Positions 1-12,760 of a stretch of 64,000 nucleotides of DNA are shown here, in pieces; positions within the stretch are counted from its first letter, which is position 1; every line of letters begins with the position of its first letter. The notes beneath the pieces are model-generated. The model was not told the DNA's origin. It ran no database searches and saw only the letters and a program-made list of their open reading frames with translations. Where the stretch lies: assembly GCF_030704535.1 (NCBI RefSeq), contig NC_081808.1, forward strand, positions 19,962,501 through 20,026,500, read 5' to 3'. The translations under genes were made by a program, and so were the position numbers. Source of the DNA: Vitis vinifera (Eukaryota > Streptophyta > Magnoliopsida > Vitales > Vitaceae).

Positions 1-558
1 CCTTGAAACTTGCTACCATGAATCCAAGGACCGACTTCAACCTGGATACCTTCTTGGGGAAAGAGGTGAGAGCCAAAATTTTGCCTCCTCATTGTTTTCA
101 GGGCTTTCCTTTCTTTCTCTACCCAACGTGGCCTCATGACTGACTTGTGCCTTTAAAAAAATTATGCGATGAAGTTTCCTGCTTACGTCGCAGCCGGTTT
201 TCCAACAGCGGCTGCTTCATCAGAAATGGCCAATTTGCCCTTCCTTCAGTTTCAGCCAGTGCCGCAGGGAATCACAAGCTGTGAGCTACATATGCCAATA
301 GACCCCCCTCAATCTGCTCTTCAGATGACCACAAGCTCTTCCACATCTGTCCCTGAGATGTTCACCAACTCAACGTCCTTCTCTGTAATTTCTGTTACAC
401 CCAATGGCTTCTTTCATTCTAGTAACATCTTTGATTGATGCTATGCTGTCGTATGATGATTCTATCTCATGCTTATCATCTTTGCATTGCAGCAAGTACA
501 ACCCTTCACCACTTGGGACACTGATTTACAAAGTCTATACACTGGGGAGTTTCAGTGA
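1..558 (+). CDS. bHLH transcription factor of the bHLH48/bHLH60 type, C-terminal part (5' end outside window)
   Basis: Three terminal coding segments can be joined in phase: 3-65, 175-384 and 493-558 (stop TGA). The first encodes LKLATMNPRTDFNLDTFLGK, the usual tail of a plant bHLH domain (helix 2 plus the following NPRxDFN stretch). The second contains MANLPFLQFQPV, and the last reads QPFTTWDTDLQSLY. Both match the C-terminal signature of the bHLH48/60 group, where NLAYLQFNPVQ and ATWDADLQNLY-like segments follow the DNA-binding domain. These proteins act in the nucleus as dimerising DNA-binding regulators, some linked to gibberellin and flowering. Donors are at 66 and 385, acceptors end at 174 and 492. 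The acceptor at 174 is the least certain boundary, chosen for phase. The basic region and most of helix 1 lie upstream of the window, so specificity cannot be judged. Confidence 0.82.
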
Positions 559-2206
559 GGAAGATCAACTACTTTTTCAGCCCCACTTTCCACCACCACC
601 CATGAAGACAGACACTCCCTCATACATGGGTGTTAAATCTCAAGGACCACTAGCATGACAGGTTTCTGCAAGCACCTGATTTTTGGATAATAATCAACAA
701 CAATCTCAGAGGAATTATGTACAAAATTCAAGCGATTCTGATTACATTCAAGTTCATGATCTTTTCTACATGTATACTGGGAAAAAGTTCAAAAAAAAAA
801 AAAAAAAAGAAGGTTTTTCCTCTCTTTTGCATGGTATAATGCTTATGGTTATGCTTTGTGAGGGTCGAGGGGTTTGACGAGGAAAGAAGGGAGAGGGAGA
901 GGGAGAGGGAGATGGAGATGGAGAAACTGCAAAGCTAAAAGCATTGTGGGGGGCAACCAAGGTGGAGAGGTGTGAATGAAAGCATAAAGCATTAATGGAT
1001 GGGCCTAATGGCGGCTTCTGACTTGGGAGCCCGTCTTAAATTGCATTACAGAGCAGCCATTCCTTAGGCATTATGGATGAGAATTCAGAATTCCCAAGAT
1101 GTAAATTGGACAAGCCTTATCGTCTCTTTGATCCCCACCCACCAGCGTGTTTCGGCCCACCAAGGTTAGCTCGTCATCTTTGGAGGGCTTATAAAAGTTT
1201 AAAATTGGTAAAATTAAAATTTTCTCAGTCACTTATACACGTACAAGATAAGTGATTCGAAAACGTCACTAGAATTATAAAATTGATTGCAAGTGGGTAT
1301 TTGGGTAATGTATCAACGATTATGACATGTTAGTTGCCAATGAAGCTACTACTTGGGCTGGGCTGGTTACCCATAACTGCTCCCTACCAGTTATCAAACA
1401 AAATAATTTAGGTCTATAAGATATAAGTCATGAAATGAAAATTTAAAACCTAACAAGGTATTTGTTTTTTAGCATTTTATTGTAAGTAATTTACTTTTAA
1501 ATTTTAAGTTGTTTGTTTGTTTGTTTTTTTATTATTTTTTATTTTTTATAATTTAATAAAAAAAATCAAAATATTTATTTTTTTTAAATGAAAAAAAGCA
1601 ACATATTAATTTTTATTTTTATTTTTTAAATATATAATGAAAATAAAATATTATAAAATCAAATAACCTAATACTTAATACTATTAAGTACTATTTAGAA
1701 TTAAGTAAAGAAAAAAAAAACATCGCTTATTTAATAAAACTTAATATAACTTAAGTTGACTTTAAATTAAATTATGTTTAAGTTGTTAACATAAAATTTA
1801 TTACTTAATTTTTATTTTAAGTATTAGCATTGTTTGATAAACTTAACTTAAAAAACTTATTCTAAATCATCAAATTAATATATTTATCTGTATAAATTAT
1901 AATTATGGTAGAAAAAGTTAAGTAACAATGAAAGTCTTGAAATAGTAAAGAAGATCGTTAAAATAATTATAATAAATAAAGGTAAAAAAATTATAAAATA
2001 AAGATATGAACTTATAGTTGTTTTTAGTTATTATTTAAAATTGTTGTAACTTTAAATTATATAATTAAATTATTTTACTAAACATACTTAATTTACTTAA
2101 TAACTTAATTCATTTTAAGTTATTAAATTACCAAACATGACTAAGTTTTCACTTGCTTAAAAAAAAACTATCCGAAGAAGAGAACCAGATATTTTATACA
2201 TACATC

Positions 2207-2251
<45 letters not shown>

Positions 2252-2392
2252 TGGACCAGAGCCGAGCGTTCTGGGCCAGGACCAGGTGTGGGCTTAGTTG
2301 GGTCGTCCAATAGTACCACAATTCAAATTGGCGGACGAGGTTAGGGTTTTAAACCGTGAGAAAAGGAGGGAGGATTACCGGAAGAAATTGGA
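559..2392. other. Intergenic: bHLH 3' region, simple repeats, AT-rich element remains, APC10 promoter
   Basis: The stretch holds no recognisable gene. It contains an A-tract near 790-808, an imperfect GGGAGA/GGAGAT repeat at about 889-922, and a very AT-rich block at roughly 1420-2160. That block's right end (ACTTAATAACTTAATTC... then TTACCAAACATGAC) resembles the element remains at 15713-16340. A pure TA microsatellite follows at 2212-2246. The APC10 start codon comes 146 bp after it. No clear TATA box was seen. Confidence 0.6.
2212..2246. repeat. (TA)n microsatellite upstream of APC10
   Basis: This is an uninterrupted TA dinucleotide run of about 35 bp, ending 146 bp before the APC10 start codon. 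Such runs vary in length between cultivars and could affect promoter architecture, although nothing in the sequence shows that directly. Confidence 0.95.
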
Positions 2393-4107
2393 ATGGCAAC
2401 GGAGTCATCGGAGGGAGAGGAAGAGGGCAAGATGATCGGAGGAAATCAGCACCTGGTTGTCGACGAAGACCTCCGTGAGATGGCCAAGAAGGCTGCTTGG
2501 AGCGTTAGTTCTTGCAAGGCTGGCAATGGCGTCCTTCTTCTTCGCGACGACAACCTCGATACCTATTGGCAGTACTCTTCCTTCCCCTCTCTCTAAAACC
2601 TCTCTTTCTCTCTTTAAACCCTAACTTCCCTGCTTGATTTGGTTTCAGATCCGACGGTGCTCAGCCTCATCTTGTAAACATTCAATTCCTCAAGAAAGTG
2701 AAGTTGCAAGTGTGTATGCAATTTTGGGTTTCTGATTTTTTTCTTTCCCCCTTATCGTTTGGTTTTGGTGACTGAATGGTGAATAGATTTCTCTTAAAGC
2801 TGGTTGTAATTTATGTGGATTTCAAGCTGGACGAGAGCTACACGCCGAGTAAGATCTCTATTCGAGCCGGAGATGGCTTCCACAACTTGAAGGTGACTAC
2901 AGCATTTTTGGCTCGTTCTTGTGATTTTGAAGCTTCTTAGGACTTACATTGGTAGTAGAATCGTGCTTAGGACTAAATGCTATGTTCGGTTGTTGGGAAA
3001 CAGGAAGAAAAGAAAATGAAAATTGATGTGGAATTTAAGTTGCTTTTCTTGGGTTTTCCAGTTACCAAATATTGATGGTAAATCAGCATAATTCATCTTC
3101 TGATGAGTAATATGGAGGAAAACTCAATTTGGTTTTTCCCTTCAACTGCTTTCAGGAGATAAAGACTGTGGAACTTGTCAAGCCAACTGGTTGGGTTTAC
3201 ATATCCCTATCTGGAAATGATCCTCGGTAAGTCCACCATTGTTTTCTTAGCAACTCACAAATTTTAAACTAGTGGTTGGAACCATATCTGATATTATTGT
3301 TTTCTTCTTTGATTGCTTCAATGCTCAAATTCATTACACAGGAAGCATATAGATATAGGGATACAAAGTTACCAGGGCTTAGACTAAGACATTTTATGAT
3401 AATATCATTCATATACTTGGAAACCACTCACTTTTCTGCCCACCTGCTGATTGTGAGTCAGTGATTTCCCTTTCTTAATTCACATAAGAAAGCAACGAAG
3501 TAGAAAAAAATGAAAATGTTTAGTTCCTATACCTAGATGGCATTTGTTATTCTGGTGGAAATGCCGGACAAAATAAAGACATGATGAAGAACTAAGCCAC
3601 AGGGTAGTCGTTTGAACATGGTGCTCATTCTATTTTATGAAATGGGCAAGGGAGAGTTCATCACATGTGCTTGAAAAATGAGATTACTTGAATCTACAGT
3701 TTCTGAAATGTTAAAGATTTTTTTTTTCTTTTTTTGAAATTTCAGCTGGAGGAAATGATTGTCTAGTTTTTGACTTTTTACAAGTCGGCATGTGTTAATA
3801 TTCCTTCTGAGTACAATTTTGATTTATTTCTTCCTCAATATTTGGCAGGGAAACTTTTGTGAACACTTTTATGTTGCAAATTGCTATATTGTCAAATCAC
3901 CTTAATGGGAGAGATACTCATGTGCGCCAGATCAAAGTTTATGGGCCTCCACCGTATGTCAGAATCCTTATTCTTGTTCACCAGTCACAGATATGGGATT
4001 CTTAAACTAACCCATCTTGATGTATGCTATGTTGCAGGAACCCCATCCCACGCCAGCCCTTCCAATTCACTTCAAGGGAGTTCATTACTTACTCTTCTGT
4101 GAGATGA
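2393..4107 (+). CDS. APC10: Anaphase-promoting complex subunit 10 (APC10/DOC1)
   Basis: Six exons join in phase: 2393-2571, 2649-2709, 2800-2892, 3156-3226, 3849-3953 and 4038-4107. They give a 192-residue protein, the usual length for plant APC10. The DOC/galactose-binding-like domain covers about residues 25-185, with recognisable segments [34 protein letters not shown] and [16 protein letters not shown]10 is a core subunit of the nuclear APC/C ubiquitin ligase. It helps the coactivators Cdc20 and Cdh1 recognise D-box substrates during mitosis. The chain ends in Val-Arg, comparable to the C-terminal Ile-Arg-type tail that other APC10 proteins use to dock on a TPR subunit (family knowledge). 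The N-terminus is acidic (about residues 3-11). The gene is convergent with the tubby-like gene downstream. Confidence 0.95.
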
Positions 4108-5175
4108 GAAGAACAGGAGCATGTACTCAAAAGTACAGGGGAGAAGGAAGAGAGTACCAGAATTGTGTTAGACTCTAAAGCAAATTCGTGAAATAACATG
4201 TTGTAGTTCCCTGTTAGCATGGACTATATTAACATTCTGCTGGGGATTTCAAATCATTGATATACGATAGATTGAAGAAGCATGTATTTATAGTTCCCTG
4301 TTTCTTGGTTCCTATGTAACATTTGTTCGTCTGAAAATAGAACATAAATTTGTAAAATCAGTTTGGTTATTGTGCGTTTTCTTAGTTTGGGTTGCCTTGA
4401 CAAGTAAGCTCTAAAGCTTATACTGCCAATTGCTATGCTTTTTCTGGTGAGTTTATATTCTTGTTCCAATCGGGCATTTGACAGTGAGGCATGGCCTATT
4501 TTACGGAGGCCATAGTGGGAATGTGATGTAAACCAAAACTGATTATAGGATCCATTTGAACAATAATTAGATCAGTCATTCGATGGGGCCACGATCTGAC
4601 ACTAACGGGCCCAACTAATTGGATGCTGATTTGCAGCGAATATTTTGTGTGGGAAATTCAGTTCTTTCCAACTATACATCCAGCACAGGCAAGACCATAC
4701 ATATATGCTAAACCAGCCAAAGACGTAAGAATCTTAATTGTCTTTGAAAAGCAAGGTTCATGTTGCCTAAAGTAGTATCAAGCATCAAATAATTTAATAT
4801 CACAGTTCTTAAGGAAACTTAACCCCAAAACATGTAACCTTTTTGCCAAGAATCCAAGCCAATTAACAATGGTCGAGAAAAGGTAAGATAGTGCAACCAG
4901 ATGGATATAAATCACTTTTTTTTTCCTTGATTGAAATATAAGATGGAACAGCATGCAAGAAGTTCGGCAGAAAAAATTCTACCCACATTAAATATATTTG
5001 CAACTTACAACAACACGTATTGATTCCACTCTGGTATCAGATACACCACTGAGCGCACGCTAAGTCTCTCAGTTATGATAGGCCCCCCATGCATGATCAG
5101 CTTCCATGATGTGTAGTTATGAGACTATGAAGGCAATTTAGCATACATGATCACAATCTCCAACCAGTGCAGAAG
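4108..5175. other. Convergent 3' regions of APC10 and the tubby-like gene
   Basis: About 1.07 kb separates two convergent stop codons. It is presumably 3' UTR of APC10 on the left and of the tubby-like gene on the right. The only open frames are short and without similarity. No repeat or RNA gene was recognised. Confidence 0.6.
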
Positions 5176-7063
5176 TTATTCACAGGCTGGTTTAGTGTCA
5201 AAGCTGCTCAAGCAGATTGCAAAGGCTTGAAAGGCAGAAAGTGGATAGCGATAATCCATAGTGAAGATATCTTTGCCAATCTTCCCAAACTGCAATATTA
5301 CCTTGTCTTGCTCTACAGCAGAAACGTTGTGGGATGGCTCAACTGATGCCACAAGCTGGAAATTTTTGACAGATGCCACTGTAACACGCCCTCTAAAATT
5401 TAGGCACCAGCACTGGAGATGTTCATGCCATCTAGGTGCTTTGTTTTTAAGAATCAGCGGATCTCCTGATCCCTGGACAGGTACTAATGGCTCTGACAGG
5501 CTTGTGGAGCATATGTCTGTGACTGGATCCTTTTTTCTCAAACATGGTGAAGGAGAAAATTGCTCATCAAAGGGTTGTGGGAATGATGTTGGTGTTGGGG
5601 CAGTGCCTCCCTCCTGAATTGAAGAAATAGGAATGGAATGCATGGTGCATTGCATTCTCCTAGGTCCTCTGGTGCGAAGGACATTGAGTTCATAGGAAAT
5701 GGTGGCCACACTGTAGTTACATGCAGGTACTCTTGGAGATACCTGCTTAGAGTGGAACCGTCGACTTGACCGACTATTAGGTTGAACTGCTGTATCATAT
5801 GGAGGTTGGCTGTCGTATATTGTGAACTTCGTGCCCAGAAAATTGGATCTGATAGAAATTGTTCATAAATCATTGGAATCATAAGATGAAGATTGCACAA
5901 AGATCATTAGCATAAGCAGTGACCACATACCTCAGTTTTCCAACATATGTATTGCTGGCTCGAGAAAAATCATCTGCAACCAGAGATATCACAAAATCTG
6001 TGCTAGTTGGCCTTCGGATCCTTCTGGCTGCAAGCAACAGTTTATCACTCTGGCCCTCAGCTGTCAATTCAATAAAATCATTTAGTTAGATCCTTATTAG
6101 TTCATCAAAAGTATTCTTTTACACATTTCCATAACTCCATATGCATTATCCTGGAGTTGTCACAAATTCTCTTATCTCAATATTTGTATCTAAATGTATT
6201 AAAATCATACGCCCAAAATGATGATACATTTAGAGCCCAGAGTACCAAGTGCAAACAGGCAGCAAATGAAATGAAATGGTTTTTACCACAATCAACATAT
6301 AAAGACAAAAAAAAATTTGTATAGTTGACACAATTTTCCATTAAATTGAAGTATCAAAGGTTCAAATATTAAAAATAAAATAAGAATGCTTGCAAGCAAG
6401 ATTCTTTTAGGGAACATAACTTCATCCAGGATCTTCATACAGGCATTTCAAGTGAAGACTGAAAAATCAAGTAAATTAAGATAGACTGAGAGGGTAACAT
6501 GGCTTACAAGGTGTCAGGCCAAAGTACAAAAGATATGTAGAGGTGGCTCTATCCCTTCTAATAAAGCACTGTATTGGAGAATCACGTGGCCCCGGCTATT
6601 TAGAATTATAAAGAGAAGAATAAGACATTCATAAAAGGCAATAATTAGTATACAAGGAAACTAGAAACCAAAGAAACAAAAAGACAAAAAAGATTAACAA
6701 AAAAAGGATTACCTGCTTCAATGAAATGGGGAATGTGAGCCTTCCACATTCCTCTGGAGTTTTGACAATCTCCTTTGTAATCTCCCTCCATGACCTACAA
6801 ACTGAAGCACAAAATACAACAACATTCCTAGCAGGCCATGACGTCTCACTCTCTTCTACCCTCTGGATTATATCCAAAAGCAATTCAGGTGGTAAATTCG
6901 CCCACTGACCCTGTTGGAGGGCTCCAGAGAGGGGGCCTTGATCAGGGGCAATATATGACCTTGTTCGTCTGCGCCAATGCTTCCCTTCTACCCCACGCCT
7001 AGAAATGTTCCCAATTCCATCTTTCATTTCCTTTAGCTCACGAACAATGCTTTTGAAGGACAT
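5176..7063 (-). CDS. TLP2: Tubby-like F-box protein (TLP2-type)
   Basis: Four exons on the minus strand, 7063-6713, 6595-6508, 6060-5931 and 5848-5176, join in phase to 413 residues. The F-box lies at about residues 54-98 ([20 protein letters not shown]...[13 protein letters not shown]) and the tubby domain from about 117 to the end. Both tubby signatures are visible: [15 protein letters not shown] and the C-terminal [15 protein letters not shown]. The N-terminus [18 protein letters not shown] is closest to the TLP2 group by eye; other TLP numbers cannot be excluded. These proteins bind SKP1 through the F-box and phosphoinositides through the tubby barrel, and are released from the plasma membrane under stress (family knowledge). 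An upstream in-frame TTG adds six codons, but ATG at 7063 is the natural start. The 5' leader appears to contain an intron with its donor near 7918, giving a transcript start beyond about 8000. Confidence 0.94.
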
Positions 7064-8240
7064 CTCTACATAACATAACAATCCTTTTCTTCAACCGCTC
7101 AGCTACAAACTGATACAAATGAGAATCTTTAGGTTGCAAAACTTTTCAACGTGTGATATCATTTATAGATCCATCATACAAAACAGAACACATGACCCTC
7201 TTCTTAAATAATTTTAAGCACATTCAGTTTTGAATACTTGGTTACATCCACCACACAAAGAACTTAAAGAATCAATGGGTCTGATGTCCTAGCATCAAAA
7301 GGGTAACACTGATCCAGATGAAAATTTCCTACAACTCGCTAGCAGAGAATCAATGCCTTCTCAGTTCTTATTATCTTCTTTTATCAGTTTCCACAATTTC
7401 CCAAGCTGTAATGATTAAGACAAATTTATGAAAAACACACGCAATGCCAGGAATAAAATGGGAATCTGATCATGATTTCTGAAAATCCAACAGAATCACC
7501 AAACATTGTAGCCATAAAAAACCTGAAATATAAGCCACTGTAATCCTCACAAAGAATCCATAATTGAAAGTTTTAACTTTTATGGGGTACCATTATGCTC
7601 CGTGCGGTTCCTTATAAAATGCACGAAAAACAAATGAGTGAAGACGTTTTGAGTCCCTCATTTTTTTGCGATTTGGATCCAAGGAGAGGGAAATTTCCAC
7701 TCAACTAAGCCTTATAAAACCAATCTACTTGAGATGCATTTTCATTTTCTTTCTTTCATCAGCAACCAGAGGGTTCAATATCCTATCTGAATCAAGAAAA
7801 TCATAATCCACTAAAAAATAAAGAAACAAAAAAAATCATCTTAACAGCATTGCAGAAAGAACAAGAAACAAAAAGAGAAAAAAGAAACGGATCAACATAG
7901 AACCAAACCTTTACAATTTTCGCAGAGAAAACCGATCAATAAGGTAAAGCAGCTCGAATGTAGAATCTCATTCAAGAGCGGATCATAACAGAAGCACCCG
8001 ATATCACCATAGAACGCTAGATTCTCAGATCGGAGATGAAAGGATCAAATCGGAGATATACAGCGAAAGTCCATAATTCTGACCATGTCCTCCAACTTCG
8101 TCATCTCAAAACCCTAGATCGCCGTCCCATATATGCGACCACCGCGAACGCAACCGCCGCCACCGCCACGATCACATGTTCAATCGGAGCCCCAACTCTG
8201 GCCTTTTTTAAGCAACTTGGAGCCCTCTTTTTATTTTAAA
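7064..8240 (-). promoter_or_regulatory. Leader region and first intron of the tubby-like gene
   Basis: On the minus strand a leader exon running down from about 8050 seems to end at 7919 before GTTTGG, and the leader intron continues towards the coding start at 7063. The intron carries TCTGGTTGCTGATGAAAG at about 7770-7753 in sense, a variant of the first-intron phrase discussed in the findings. A purine-poor, CpG-containing block (about 8095-8180) suggests the promoter and transcription-start area. No TATA box was recognised. Confidence 0.5.
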
Positions 8241-10190
8241 TCCCTTACAGACGATAAATAATTAAATACAATTTTACTCGGAGAGAGGCTGGGGTCTGGC
8301 TGCTCGTACCCCCAGAACCATTCCATGCACACACGTGGCAACAACTGTGCCACGGATTTCTTAATTAACACCTCCGTGCCATCAAATTGAGTCACAGCGT
8401 TACACCTTAACAAAATTAGCCCAATTTTAAAATGAAAGGAAGATTTCATAAATCAGAAATGTGATTTTTTTTTTCCTGCCCTTTTGCCATTTCGGGATTT
8501 GGTCTGATTATACCAACCTTGAACTCCACTTACAAAAAATGACATTTCTCCTTTCTAAGTATGATATTTTGTTACATTATTTTGATTTTTGACACCCATC
8601 AAAGGTTTAAAGCCCAGTGGATGAGGAGAGAGATATTGGGGGCAAGGAAGGTGGGAGGGGTGGAACCATGGAAGGAAAGGCGGGGAACAGACAGAGACAA
8701 ATGTAGGGTCAAAGGAGAAGGCATGTGAGCAGGGGGAAAAGCACATTAAGTGGAGGAGGGGCTTGGGAGAGAGCAGAGGTCACAGCTGCACCTGCCTCCC
8801 CACCCCCTTTTCTCTTCCTATAAATGGAACCTCCCCCTCTTCTCAATCCCAATCCCATCTCTCACAATTTTATTATTTTGGTGGATGACTCATGCCCTTA
8901 TCCTTTTTCCTTTCCGGTTTTTGTCAGCCTCCCTCCCAAGGAGCATGGGTGAAGTATATATATCCAATAGTGACAAAAGGAGAGAACAGATGAGAAGAGA
9001 AGATATTTTCATGGGAGCATTCAAAATCTTGTCTATGTCTCCATTATTGAAGCTGATAAGGGGTTTTGAGTCAGCTAAGCTTCTGGAAATGTTTCTTAAT
9101 ATGATAAAACATTTCACTAAAAGTTCGGGCAAATAAGTCCGGTATCAAAGTAAAAATGGTAACGAGGGGGAAGTCAATGATGATGAGAAAAGGAGATGAG
9201 TTGGCATGAGCTTGAATTATTTAAAAACAAAGAAGATCAATTAAGAGGCAAGAGTAACATGTGTTGCAAGTAAAGTGGGCTATGAAATGAGTTGATGATG
9301 GGTTTGGTTCTTTTGAGTTGCCTGGAAGTGGAACCCATGTCCATCTTTTCACATTATGTCACCCTGTTTATTTAAATGACAGTTTGATTAGCTGGAGTGG
9401 ATTATGTTGAAGATGGCGACCCTACATACCTACATACATACAAGGGCCTCCTCACTCCTCATTCTGTGTGTAAGAGTCGGGTTCCAATTTTCGACGCAGA
9501 TAAGGTTGCTCTCTTCCATTCTTTGCCAGCTGCCTTCTCTACATTGTTCACCCACCTCCCCCCACATCACTTTTCAAACTCCGTTTCCTTCCAATTAATC
9601 TCAAAATGCAGTTTGGATTTTGAACAATCATCCTATGCAGGTATTTTTAAAAATCATACCAATTTTTTATCTTTTTTTTCCTTTTTTTTTTCCTTGCATG
9701 ATAGTTTGAAAGAAAAGGAGAGACGGTGGTCAAAAAGAGAACACAAGAAGACCATCGTGCTCTGACACGCTCAGAGGGTGCTAGTTCCGCAGAAGACTGA
9801 AGCTGATAAATACATGTCCTATTCTCAACCTCACGCCCATCTTGGAAACGATGCCCTGCACTCACCCACGCTGTGCCTTCCCAGGATTGTAGGAGTGACA
9901 CGGGCTGGGCCTGGCTTTCAGAGTTGCCTAGTGGAAGTGCCCAAAAAATCAAGCTTCAATGGATGTACTAGAACCGGGTCAGATTCGGCCCATTGAGTTG
10001 GGGCCTGAAACTTGGTCCCACTATTTTGTTGGGTTTAATTAATTACGCACCAATAGGACTACGATTTATAGCCCAAAGGTTCAAAACCTGTCCAACTTAT
10101 GGCTGAATTTTTTATGGGCCATACGTTGAGGTTGGTCCAGAGGATCTTGAACATTGCTAGAATCGGGTCTGGGCCACCAAATGAGGAAGC
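8241..10190. other. Intergenic, no supported gene
   Basis: No coding region with recognisable similarity was found. The stretch contains a TATA-like CTATAAATGG at 8819-8828 on the plus strand, followed by short open frames (longest downstream ATG frame 8945-9136, 63 codons). None has a domain I recognise. T-rich runs occur at about 9670-9690. Confidence 0.5.
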
Positions 10191-12105
10191 AGGTTGACCC
10201 AAAAGCCTTTCCCATTTTTTAACACGCTTTGGAGGTTGGGGGTACGGCTGGAGATCTTTCCCTCAGCTCACACAGCTTGCAATTCATTTGATTTCTCTTT
10301 TTATAATAGTACTATGTTAATATTATTATTTGTGGCAAGTAGATTTGGAGAAGTCCATGTTTCTCATTTATTATTCGTTGATGACACTGGTTTTCTATGA
10401 GGTCTCTTAGGATCACATAACTTATTTATATTCATTGCTTATGTGGTTTAAGGTCGTTTCAAGGTTAAAGATTATTTTGGAAAAAAAAAATGAGTTAATT
10501 TTGGTCAGATGGGTAGAGAATGTTGATGATTTAGTGATTGAGCTTGGGTGTAGGGGTTCCTTCTTATTTGGGACTTCTTTTGGATGTTCCATTTAACTCT
10601 ACAAGGATTTGGGATGGAGTAGAAGAGCAATTCTGTAAAAGATTGTCTAGGTGGAAGTGATAATATATTTTCAAATGAGGGAAGGTAACTTTGCTTTGGA
10701 GTACCTTATTTAGTTTGCCTATTTATTTTATGTCTTTATGTTGTATGTCATGAGTTGTTCGGTTGAGGTTATAACAAATTTAGAGGAACTTTCTTTAAGG
10801 TGGTAGGGCTTTGGAGTGTAAACCTCATCTTGTTAAATAGATGGTTGTTTGTTGTGACAAGAGGAAAGGAGGCTTTGGAGTTAAAAGTCTTGCACTTCTT
10901 AATAAGACACTTCTTTACAAGTGGAGTTGACATTTTGCTATTGAAAGAGGGGCCTTTTGGAACCAGGTTATTCGTAGTAAGTATGGAGAAGTAAGAAAGG
11001 GATGGGTAACTCGAGGTAAGAGAGGGGTATTGGGTTGAGTTGTGAAAAGCAATAAGGAATGATTGAAATATTGTGAGATCTAAGTGTTCGTTTGTGGTGG
11101 GTAATGGGTGGATGGTACTTTTTTGGAAGGATAGGTGATATGGGGATATCCTTTTGTATGTGTTGTTTTCTTCATTTTTTGCCTTATCGATCTCTAAGGA
11201 TGCGTGAGTGGTGGATGTTTGGAATTCTTCCGCTAAAGGGGGAGAGAGAGCGGAGGGGGGTAGGCAAGGCGAGGGTTGGAATCCTTGTTTTTTTAGAACT
11301 TTTAATGATTGAGAGGTGGATTATGTGGTGAGATTTTTGACATTGTTTGCAAGGGCAACGAGTTTGTCAGGATGTGGAAGATTCTTTGATATGGTAAGTG
11401 ACAAAAAGTGGCAAGTTTACAATGAAGTCCCTTTATCATGTTTTAGAACTAGACTTAGTTGGATTTTTTCCAATTGATGGAATTTGGATTTCATGGGTCC
11501 AACCAAAAATTAGTTTTTTGCATAGGAGGCAATGTGGGGTAAAGTTCCAACCGTGGATCAACTGTAGAGATGAGATTGATCTTTAACAAATCAATGTTTT
11601 TTGTGTCTTTGATATGAAGAATCTATTGATCATTTGTTGCTCAATTGTGAGATGATAGGGGTTTTTATAAGAGTTAATTTTTGTACTTTTTGGGATGTTT
11701 TTAGTGTTTTTTTTGCCAATTAAAGATACTTTGTTGAGTTGGTATGATTTTTTTGTGGGTAAGAAGTAAAGGAAGTTCGACAAACAATCTTTTTATATTT
11801 GTTTTGGATAGTGTGGAAGACCAAGAATAATATTGCCTTATGTAACGAGGTTTTTTTTATTCAAAGACTGAAAAGGGAGTTTGTTTGTTTTATGTGGTCT
11901 AAGGCTAAGTTATTTGTTGATAAGCACCATTGACTTTAGTTATATGTTTTGAATGGTTGGATGCTAATCGAGTTTGTTAAAGTTTTTTCTGTACTTTTGT
12001 AGTCTGACTCTTGGTGGCAAATGAGGTTTATTATCTTATATATTTGGGGTTGCTTTTTGCAACTCTTTTCTTTAATTTAATTTAATTGTTTATTTATCAA
12101 AAATA
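10190..12105 (+). mobile_element. Decayed LINE (L1-type non-LTR retrotransposon), 5'-truncated
   Basis: The DNA reads as the second half of a plant L1-like reverse transcriptase broken into several frames. HVSHLLFVDDT at about 10352-10386 is the catalytic F(A/V)DD block. At about 10864-11016 the reading is KGGFGVKSLALLNKTLLYKW, then one in-frame stop, then HFAIERGAFWNQVIRSKYGE; this is the standard L1 segment after the polymerase core. Further right, about 11490-11650 matches the zf-RVT region (WVQPKISF... then, in another frame, a TNQCFLCL-like stretch and SIDHLLLNCE). At least several frameshifts and stops are present, so it is inactive. There is no endonuclease domain to the left. The 3' end is placed near 12105, after TTTATTTATCAAAAATAA, a tail typical of plant L1 copies. 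No target duplication was identified. Confidence 0.85.
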
Positions 12106-12753
12106 ATTTTATTACTTTAAAAATGTTTAATTATTTTAATATAATATTTCTTACTTTAAGGAGTATTTCGTCTTTCTGAGTTGACAAATTATTTTAAATC
12201 CAAATTACTATTGTTTCATGATCTTATTATTATTTCAGAAATAATTCAAAGCAATTAATAAGTAAATGATCATCATGCAAAAAAATAAATAAATAAATAA
12301 TGGATACTAGGAAAAAAAAAAAAGACTTTCTTTTGTGTCTAATTAAAAGGTTGTATTCCAAGCATACCTCCCCCCCCCCACCCCCACACATGAGCCACTT
12401 ACCATTGAATAGTAGACATGTAAGTCCGCTTAACACACAAGCAAAACAACAATGAAATTAAGCACAAAGAAATGGCTCCAATGCTTACAAGTAAGTCGTG
12501 TTCAGGACCACTTTTCTTTTTCTTTTTCTTTTTCTTTTTACCCACTTTTTTTAATACAACTATGCCAACCAATGGGTAACTCACAAATTCTGATACTGCC
12601 CAGGATTCATTTTTAACTGACATCTGTCCAATAACATCTACAAGGCAGTAGTTCACTGGATATCACCTTTCTTGGATGCAAAAAAGGCAACCTTGGCAGA
12701 AGAAAAAGCCCATTCCTTTTCCTTAAAGGTAAAGCTCAGTAGCGCAGCTGGGG

Positions 12754-12760
12754 GTTAGGT
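12754..12760 (-). promoter_or_regulatory. AC element ACCTAAC upstream of the laccase
   Basis: The plus strand reads GTTAGGT, so the minus strand carries ACCTAAC. This is a canonical AC element and fits the secondary-wall MYB-responsive consensus ACC(A/T)A(A/C)(T/C). It lies about 350 bp before the laccase start codon. Lignin genes, including laccases, are commonly controlled by R2R3-MYB factors through such sites. Confidence 0.5.

Noticed and set aside
2212-2246. TA run considered as a TATA box for APC10
   Set aside because: A 35-bp pure TA repeat is a microsatellite; no positioned core promoter can be claimed from it.
8900-9400. Possible microRNA precursor
   Set aside because: No known mature microRNA sequence and no convincing long hairpin could be found by eye.
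9397-9765. 122-codon plus-strand frame
   Set aside because: Composition turns to Phe/Ser runs from T-rich DNA, and no similarity or splice context supports it.
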